In this document: positions 57,436 to 64,000 of the stretch, one piece after another
Layout: the number at the start of each line of letters is the position of its first letter
Numbering within the stretch: the stretch's first letter is position 1
Assembly (NCBI RefSeq): GCF_009469605.1
Contig: NZ_SSXU01000002.1
Location: 176,807-240,806, forward strand
Length of the DNA stretch: 64,000 nucleotides
Direction of reading: 5' to 3'
Source of the DNA: Zoogloea sp. 1C4
GTDB lineage: Bacteria > Pseudomonadota > Gammaproteobacteria > Burkholderiales > Rhodocyclaceae
Notes under the pieces: model-generated
What the model was told of the DNA's origin: nothing
The model's database searches: none
The model's input: the letters and a program-made list of their open reading frames with translations, nothing else
Translations under genes and position numbers: made by a program

Positions 57436-59296
57436 ATGTCCCGCCGATTCCTGCACAGCCTGCCGATCTTCCTGCTGATGCTGGCCCTGATGAGCCTGAC
57501 CGGCTTCGTGGCCCACCGGCTCGCCGAGCAGCTGGGCCTGGCCGAGCTGCAGGCCACCGGGCTGCACCGGCTCGACCTGTACTCCGCCAGCCTGGAGCGC
57601 GAGATCGGCAAGTACGCCTTCCTGCCCGGCACGCTGGGGCTGGAGCGCGACGTGCTCGACCTGCTGCGCCAGTCCGACGGCGCCCACCTCGCGCCCCAGG
57701 TCAATGCCTATCTCGAACAGCTCAACGAGCGCGCCGGCACCCTGTCGATCTACGTGATCGACGCCAAAGGCCACGTGGTGGCCACCAGCAACTGGCGCCG
57801 GGCCGACAGCTTCATGGGCGAGGACTTGTCGTTCCGCCCGTATTTTCGCGACGCCATGGCCACCGGCAGCGGGCGCTTCTTCGGCATCGGCACCACCCGC
57901 GGCGAGCCCGGCTACTACCTGGCCTCCACCCTGGTGGACGACAGCCGTACCCTGGGCGTGGCGGTCATCAAGGTCAGCCTCGACCAGCTGGAGAAAACCT
58001 GGAGCACCGTCGAGGCGCCGGCGATGGTCAGCGACGAGAACGGCGTGGTGATCCTCGGCTCGGTGGCCGACTGGAAGTTCACCACCCTGCGCCCGCTGGA
58101 CGACGCCACCCGCAGCGCCTTCGACCAGACCCTGCAGTACAACCGCCGCGCCCTCAAGCCCCTGGGCCTGCAGGAAATTGCCGAGCTCGACCACGGCGCG
58201 CGCCTCGTGCGCATCGCCCGCGCCTCGCCCGAGCCGGTGTCGGTGTATCCGGTGGCCGGGCGTTTCCTGGCGCAATCGCGCCCGCTGCCCGGCACGCCGT
58301 GGACGCTCACCGTGCTGTCGCACCTGGAACAGGTAGACGACATGGTCCAGAGCCGCACCGCGCTGGCGGTGGTGGGCGCGGCCTTCATCTTCATGCTGGG
58401 CATGATGCTCGATGAGCGCCGCCGCCACCTGAAGGCCAAGCTCGCCGCCCGCGCCGCCTTGCAGAAAGCCCACGACGAGCTCGAACGCAAGGTCGAGGAG
58501 CGCACCGCCGACCTCTCCGCCGCCAACCAGCAGCTACAGGGCGAGGTGGTCGAGCGCACCGCTGCCGAGCGCACCTTGCGCGCCGCCCAGGACGAGCTGG
58601 TGCAGGCCGGCAAGCTGGCGGTGATCGGCCAGCTCGCCACCGGCATCGCCCACGAGCTCAACCAGCCTCTGGCCGCGCTGCGCACGCTCTCCGGCAACGC
58701 CGCGCGCTTTCTGGAGCGGGGCGACACCGATACCGCCCGCTCCAACCTCGAACGCATCGGTCACCTGGTGGACCGCATGGGCAACATCACCGGCCAGCTG
58801 CGCGCCTTCGCCCGCAAGTCCAGCGGCCAGGCCCAGCCGGTGGCCCTGTGCCGTGCCATCGACAACGCCCAGGCGCTGCTCGAACAGCGCCTGCGCCAGA
58901 GCCGCGCCGAGGTGCGCCGCCACTGCCCGCTGCCCGAACCCTTCGCCCTGTGCGACGCCAACCGGCTGGAGCAGGTGCTGGTCAACCTGATCGGCAACGC
59001 CCTCGACGCCATGGACGACGTGCCCGAACCGTGCATCGAGCTCGACGTGGCCGTGTCCGGCGACCGGGTGCGCCTGTCGGTGCGCGACCACGGCCCGGGC
59101 CTCGCCGACGAGGCGCTGGCCCACCTGTTCGAGCCCTTCTTCACCACCAAGTCGGCCGGCGCCGGGCTGGGCCTCGGGCTCACCATCTCCGCCGGCATCG
59201 TGCGCGACTTCGGCGGCACGCTCACCGGGGCCAACCACCCGGAAGGCGGCGCCGTGTTCACGCTGGACATCCCCCTTGCCGACGAGACCGCCCGCC

Positions 59297-59304
<8 letters not shown>
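57436..59304 (+). CDS. dctB: C4-dicarboxylate sensor histidine kinase DctB
   Basis: A 622-residue membrane kinase. A helix at 10-28 and another at about 310-330 flank a periplasmic dCache-type sensor (RPYFRDAMATGSGRFFGIG is the ligand-binding region typical of DctB). A coiled coil follows (KVEERTADLSAANQQLQ), then the dimerisation domain with H406 (GIAHELNQPL) and an ATPase domain (LVNLIGNALDAM, TTKSAGAGLGLGL). ATG 57436 is preferred over TTG 57427. It overlaps dctD by 8 bases. Confidence 0.92.
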
Positions 59305-60622
<1,318 letters not shown>

Positions 60623-60638
60623 GAGGCCGGATTCTCCT

Positions 60639-60736
60639 GTAGGTCGGATGTAGGTCGGACTTCAGTCCGACAACGCACGCCGAGAAACGCACCGCTCGCG
60701 CCCCACCTCCGAATGTCGGACTGAAGTCCGACCTAC
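60639..60736. repeat. REP family B inverted pair with extra half copy, locus 6
   Basis: A truncated copy (GTAGGTCGGAT, 60639-60649) is followed directly by a full copy at 60650-60671, and after 43 bases by the inverted copy at 60715-60736. The extra head suggests slippage or a partial insertion. Confidence 0.85.
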
Positions 60737-60851
60737 AGGGCGCCCCCTGACGTGTCGCCGCCGGGCTGTTTGGCACCGAAATTGCTGTGAGGGTCCACGC
60801 CCCCGTGATTTCCGGGGTTTTTGTCAACAACCCGACACGGCTCATCCCACC

Positions 60852-61133
60852 ATGACGGCCAACAACGTCACCACGCGCTACTTCACCAGCTACAGCGGCG
60901 TGCGCCTGCCCCTCAAGCTCGTCGGCGAGCTGGCGAGCGAGGACATGCGCAACCGCAACACCTTCTACCGGGGCGGCTTCGATGCCGACGGCCGGCTGGT
61001 GCGGTGCGAGAAGGTCGTCTATGGCGAGATCGAGGTGTGTCACGAGTACCGGTATCACGCCGATGGCCGGCTTGCGCAGGCCCTCATCCACGACGCCAAC
61101 GGGGAAGAGGAATGCCTCGACTACCCGGCGTGA
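60852..61133 (+). CDS. Small conserved hypothetical protein
   Basis: A 93-residue protein with RYFTSYSGVRLPLKLVGE at the start, NRNTFYRGGFDADGRLVRCEKVVYGEIE in three adjoining segments, and YRYHADGRLAQA. It resembles small DUF-type proteins found next to nitrogen-fixation genes in diazotrophs (DUF6156 comes to mind, from memory). It is probably cytosolic and acidic. It is 46 bases upstream of the Nif11 gene on the same strand, so the two may be co-transcribed. Confidence 0.6.
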   Translation: MTANNVTTRYFTSYSGVRLPLKLVGELASEDMRNRNTFYRGGFDADGRLVRCEKVVYGEIEVCHEYRYHADGRLAQALIHDANGEEECLDYPA

Positions 61134-61179
61134 GGCGGGTTTCGTGAATGCCGGTGCTCACCACCCACAAGGAGTCAGC

Positions 61180-61398
61180 ATGTCCGTCGCACCCATCAAA
61201 GCCTTTTCCGACAAAGCCCGCGCCACTGCCGAACTGGGCGCCCAACTGAAGGCCTGCCAGAAGATCAAGGAGCTGCGCGCCCTGGCCCTGGCCGAAGGCT
61301 TCGAGATCGAGGAGAACTCGCTCTACCCGCCCAACGAGCCGCAATTCACCGAAGACCAGCTCTCCGAGCGGCTGGTGAAGGCCCTGCTGCGCGCCTGA
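61180..61398 (+). CDS. Nif11-domain small protein
   Basis: A 72-residue protein. IKAFSDKARATAELGAQLKA, then the block ending in ALAEGFEIEENSLYPP, fits the Nif11 domain (F, then 13-20 residues, L-x2-L, then A-x2-x-G-F). Nif11 proteins occur in nitrogen-fixation regions; a subset are leader peptides of lanthipeptide-type precursors, but there is no C-terminal Cys/Ser-rich core here. AAGGAG lies before ATG 61180. Alone it only hints at a diazotroph. Confidence 0.65.
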   Translation: MSVAPIKAFSDKARATAELGAQLKACQKIKELRALALAEGFEIEENSLYPPNEPQFTEDQLSERLVKALLRA

Positions 61399-61414
61399 GC
61401 GCCGACGGTACGCC

Positions 61415-61450
61415 CGAAGCCCCGTCCCGCTGCGGCAGGCCGGGGCTTCG
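61415..61450. terminator. Bidirectional hairpin between Nif11 gene and cynS
   Basis: CGAAGCCCCG pairs with CGGGGCTTCG (10 bp) around a 16-base loop, between convergent genes. No long T run is seen on either side. Confidence 0.55.
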
Positions 61451-61467
61451 TGCGTTCACTCGGTCTT

Positions 61468-61911
61468 TCAGTAGGTCTTGTAGGGCAGGAACTTGCCGCT
61501 CATGGTGATGCGCACCCGGTCGCCCTTCGGGTCGGGCTCGCGGGTCAGATCCATGTTGAAGTCGATGGCGCTCATGATGCCGTCGCCGAACTCCTCGTGG
61601 ATCAGCGCCTTGAAGGTGGTGCCATACACGTTGATGAGCTCGTAGAAGCGGTAGATCAGCGGGTCGGTGGGCACGGCGGTTGGCAGCGAGCCCTTGTAGG
61701 GCACCACCTGCAGCTGGGTGATCGCCGCTTCCGGCAGATCGAGCGCCGCGCCGACGGCCTTCGCCTCGGCCTCGGTGAGGGTCATCTGGCCCAGCAGCGC
61801 GGCAGTGCTCCATTCCTTGCTGTGGCCCACCACCTCGGCCAGCTGGGCCCAGGTCAGCTTCTTCTCGATCTTGCGGGTGACGATCAGGTCGGTGACTTCT
61901 TCGCGGTTCAT
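61468..61911 (-). CDS. cynS: Cyanate hydratase (cyanase)
   Basis: A 147-residue enzyme that converts cyanate plus bicarbonate to ammonia and CO2. The catalytic residues are R88, E91 and S114 (LIYRFYELINVYG; FGDGIMSAIDF), equivalent to R96, E99 and S122 of E. coli. The N-terminal half is the helix-turn-helix-like domain of the decamer. No cynT (carbonic anhydrase), transporter or LysR gene is adjacent, so it is encoded alone. Confidence 0.95.
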   Translation of the reverse strand: MNREEVTDLIVTRKIEKKLTWAQLAEVVGHSKEWSTAALLGQMTLTEAEAKAVGAALDLPEAAITQLQVVPYKGSLPTAVPTDPLIYRFYELINVYGTTFKALIHEEFGDGIMSAIDFNMDLTREPDPKGDRVRITMSGKFLPYKTY

Positions 61912-62009
61912 CGTGGACTCCTGGAAGGGAAGTCCGCAGATTAGGTGGCCACCGCTGGGCGGGAAATACGTTGGATTGCGTAGGGGGCTCGGTGCAGCCC
62001 GCGGAGCCT

Positions 62010-62083
62010 GCAGATCGGACTTCAGTCCGACAAACCGGGGCAGACTCCGGGGCGCATCGATGTCGGACTGAAGTCCGGCCTAC
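62010..62083. repeat. REP family B inverted pair, locus 7, overlapping the ovoA stop
   Basis: Copies at 62010-62031 (GCAG head) and 62062-62083, with 30 bases between. On the minus strand the GTAG head of the second copy provides the TAG stop codon of ovoA (62080-62082). Confidence 0.87.
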
Positions 62084-64000
62084 TGTTCCCGCTGCCAGAG
62101 CATCCCGTGGGTGACGATGAACTGGTACTTGCGGCGGTGTTCGCGGATCACCAGCGGCACTTCCTCCTCGCGGCGCAGCACGAAGCCTTCGTCCCGCAGG
62201 AAGGCTTTGAGGGCGTCGGCGCTCTTGATGGCGGCGCCGTTGTTGCTGTAGCCGCCAAGCCAGGCCTCCCGCGGGGTGAATTGCTCCAGCCACGAGTAGG
62301 GCGAGAACAGGGCGACGAGACCGCCCACCTTGACCAGCCCGCGCTGGCCGCCGAGCCGGCCGAGGAGCGACTTGGGGCTGGGCAGGCGGCACAGCAGGTT
62401 GGCCAGCATCACGGCGTCGAAATCCACCAGCTCGGCGGGCAGCGAACAGGCGTCGGCCTGGCGGAAGCTCACCCGGCTGCGGTCGATGGCGGGGTCGATG
62501 CGGGCGGTGACGGTGTCGCCCAGGTCGCCCTCGTCGCGGCGGAAGTAGTCGCGGCTGCCGGTTTTCTGGAGCTGCTCGGCGGCATCGATGAAGGCGCGGG
62601 AGAGATCGACGCCCAGCACCGCTTCAAAGCTGCGGGCGAGCTCGAAGCTGGCACCACCCACCGCGCAGCCGATGTCCAGCGCCCGGGCGGTGCCGCTGCC
62701 GTAGCGTTCGGCGCCTTCCAGCAGCCAGTGGGCGCAGCGCTGGGGGAAGGCGGTGGAACACTGGGGGCCGCCGGGCCAGGGCATCTGGGTGGCCGGGGCG
62801 CCGTGGTGGAGGAGCATGTATTCGTCCACGACGCGGGCGTCTTCATACACCTGCCGGCCGGCGTCGGCGGCGGCGAGCTTCACCACCCCGCCGTCGTGGT
62901 CGGCCTGCACCACCCGGAAGCCGGCGTGCTGGAAGAAGTGCGGGCGGAAGTGGAAGCGCGCCCACACGCTGGCCTCGTCGCCGCAGGATACCCACGAGCC
63001 GCCCAGCATCATCTGGTGCTGGCCGTCGTAGCAGGGGGTGGAGAAGTCGTCGTAGTAGGGATGGACCTTGCTGCCGGGCAGCGGGTTGAAGTCGTCGCCG
63101 ATCCACTGCCACAGGTTGCCAAAGACATCGCGCACACCGCTGGCGGCGGGCTTGCCGGCATCCACCGGCCAGGGCGATCCGCAGGCGAGCTGGGTGTTCC
63201 AGCCCGTCTCGCGGCCGAGGGTGGCGCCGTCCGCGCGGGAGGCCGGGTCGGTGTCGGCCCAGGCGGCGTCGCGCATGGCCTGGTGCTCGGCCTCGGTGGG
63301 CAGGCGACAGGGCGCGCCGTCGCGATGGCTGCGCCAGGCGCAGTAGGCCATCGCCTCGTGGGCGTTGACCTCGGCGGGCCAGTTCCAGGGCATCGGGATG
63401 GTCTCGAAGAGCGTGCGCAGGCGGTAGCGGTGCAGGCCGGCGGGGCCTTCGGGCACCCAGAAACACGGCCACTTGCTGTTGCGGAAGCCGCGCCAGGCCC
63501 AGCCGGCTTCGGTCCACCAGCGGGGTTCGAGGTAGCCGCCGGATTGGATGAATTCCAGGAAGGCGCCGTTGCTCACCAGCTGGTCTTCCACCTTGAAGGC
63601 CTGCACGCCCACGCGGCGCTCGCCGTATTCGTTGTCCCAGCCGAAGCTGGGCCAGTCCACCGGCTTGCCCATGCGCACGGCGGTGGTGGCGATATCGACG
63701 AGTCGCGGCGTCGGGTAATCCTGCCCGGCCTTGGGCGGAAAGCCGGTCTCGGTGCCGGCGCCGGCGTGGAGTGCCGGCCAGCCGGCGGGGCGGGCGAGGA
63801 AGGCGACGGGCAGCTCGCGGATCAGCACCGACGAGGTTTCGAGGTGGATGCGCTCGTGGTCGAAGCCCATGAACAACGCCCACAGGGGGTGGTTCATGGT
63901 GATCGGGGCGTGGCCGTCGGCGAGATCCGGGTGGGTCTCGATGAGGTTGCGGACGGTGGTGTAGACCTGCTGGCGATAGGTGTGGGCCTCGGCGAAGCTG
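62080..64000 (-). CDS. ovoA: 5-histidylcysteine sulfoxide synthase/ovothiol methyltransferase (OvoA), 5' end missing
   Basis: The frame runs off the window end, so about 640 C-terminal residues are visible and part of the N-terminal DinB-like domain is missing. The iron motif is HERIHLE (His-x3-His-x-Glu). A formylglycine-generating-enzyme/sulfatase-modifying domain follows (RLPTEAEHQAM, FGNLWQWIGDDF, GGSWVSCGDEASVWARFHFRP). The C-terminal SAM-dependent methyltransferase has LDIGCAVGGASFEL. OvoA joins cysteine sulfur to histidine C5 and methylates the product on the way to ovothiol A. The stop lies inside a REP element. Confidence 0.9.
   Translation of the reverse strand, partial: SFAEAHTYRQQVYTTVRNLIETHPDLADGHAPITMNHPLWALFMGFDHERIHLETSSVLIRELPVAFLARPAGWPALHAGAGTETGFPPKAGQDYPTPRLVDIATTAVRMGKPVDWPSFGWDNEYGERRVGVQAFKVEDQLVSNGAFLEFIQSGGYLEPRWWTEAGWAWRGFRNSKWPCFWVPEGPAGLHRYRLRTLFETIPMPWNWPAEVNAHEAMAYCAWRSHRDGAPCRLPTEAEHQAMRDAAWADTDPASRADGATLGRETGWNTQLACGSPWPVDAGKPAASGVRDVFGNLWQWIGDDFNPLPGSKVHPYYDDFSTPCYDGQHQMMLGGSWVSCGDEASVWARFHFRPHFFQHAGFRVVQADHDGGVVKLAAADAGRQVYEDARVVDEYMLLHHGAPATQMPWPGGPQCSTAFPQRCAHWLLEGAERYGSGTARALDIGCAVGGASFELARSFEAVLGVDLSRAFIDAAEQLQKTGSRDYFRRDEGDLGDTVTARIDPAIDRSRVSFRQADACSLPAELVDFDAVMLANLLCRLPSPKSLLGRLGGQRGLVKVGGLVALFSPYSWLEQFTPREAWLGGYSNNGAAIKSADALKAFLRDEGFVLRREEEVPLVIREHRRKYQFIVTHGMLWQREQ

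Overview
The window looks like the chromosome of a high-GC betaproteobacterium of the Rhodocyclales (Thauera/Azoarcus/Aromatoleum-like). This is inferred from gene content: a toluene-4-monooxygenase operon with a TodS-type kinase, an exosortase-associated acyltransferase, a phasin, NtrC/sigma-54-type nitrate uptake control, a Wolinella-type fumarate reductase and a Nif11 protein. I saw no rRNA, tRNA, CRISPR array or prophage.

Layout. 1-2600: end of an anti-sigma-like ATPase gene, a receiver-PAS-PP2C phosphatase whose PAS domain carries the FixL haem residues, and nasT (ANTAR regulator) behind a sigma-54 promoter. 2600-6200: a nitrate ABC transporter operon whose control region reads as a textbook stack: NtrC-like enhancer, sigma-54 promoter, two-hairpin ANTAR target RNA, terminator. 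6200-11200: a mobile, lower-GC region with a REP-associated tyrosine transposase (RAYT) flanked by its own REP palindromes, an integrase-less array of five gene cassettes with attC sites (CALIN), and a 21-bp tandem repeat. 11200-21480 (minus strand): nitroreductase, phasin, a frameshifted FixJ/TodT-type regulator, a TodS-type hybrid kinase and tmoABCDEF; a TodT-box-like palindrome sits before tmoA. 21477-26935: mnhABCDEFG Na+/H+ antiporter.

26946-32321: an AHL-synthase-like acyltransferase diverges from a tight four-gene operon: ThiF/E1-like enzyme, nitroreductase, CDF metal exporter and a patatin-TIR fusion. This is the best candidate for an undescribed (possibly defence or signalling) system. 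32325-37064: a YaiI-family gene, then fumarate reductase frdC-frdA-ferredoxin-frdB with an extra [2Fe-2S] paralogue. 37250-43128: chn-like cluster (AraC regulator, hydrolase, SDR, Baeyer-Villiger monooxygenase, outer-membrane channel). 43344-45203: degenerate 21-bp repeats and a membrane TPR protein. 45542-48192: ada-alkB-alkA alkylation repair. 48463-53372: ALDH7, small membrane protein, ZIP transporter, a TIR-transmembrane-lysozyme-like fusion, dps. 53484-60622: aspA and a dicarboxylate carrier behind a sigma-54 promoter with paired upstream palindromes, a TSUP exporter, then dctBD, which probably control them. 60852-64000: two small proteins, cyanase and the 3' part of ovoA.

Two families of REP-like palindromes (A, seven copies; B, seven inverted pairs) are scattered between genes. 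Both have a GTAG (or GCAG) head. Only family A has a RAYT in the window.
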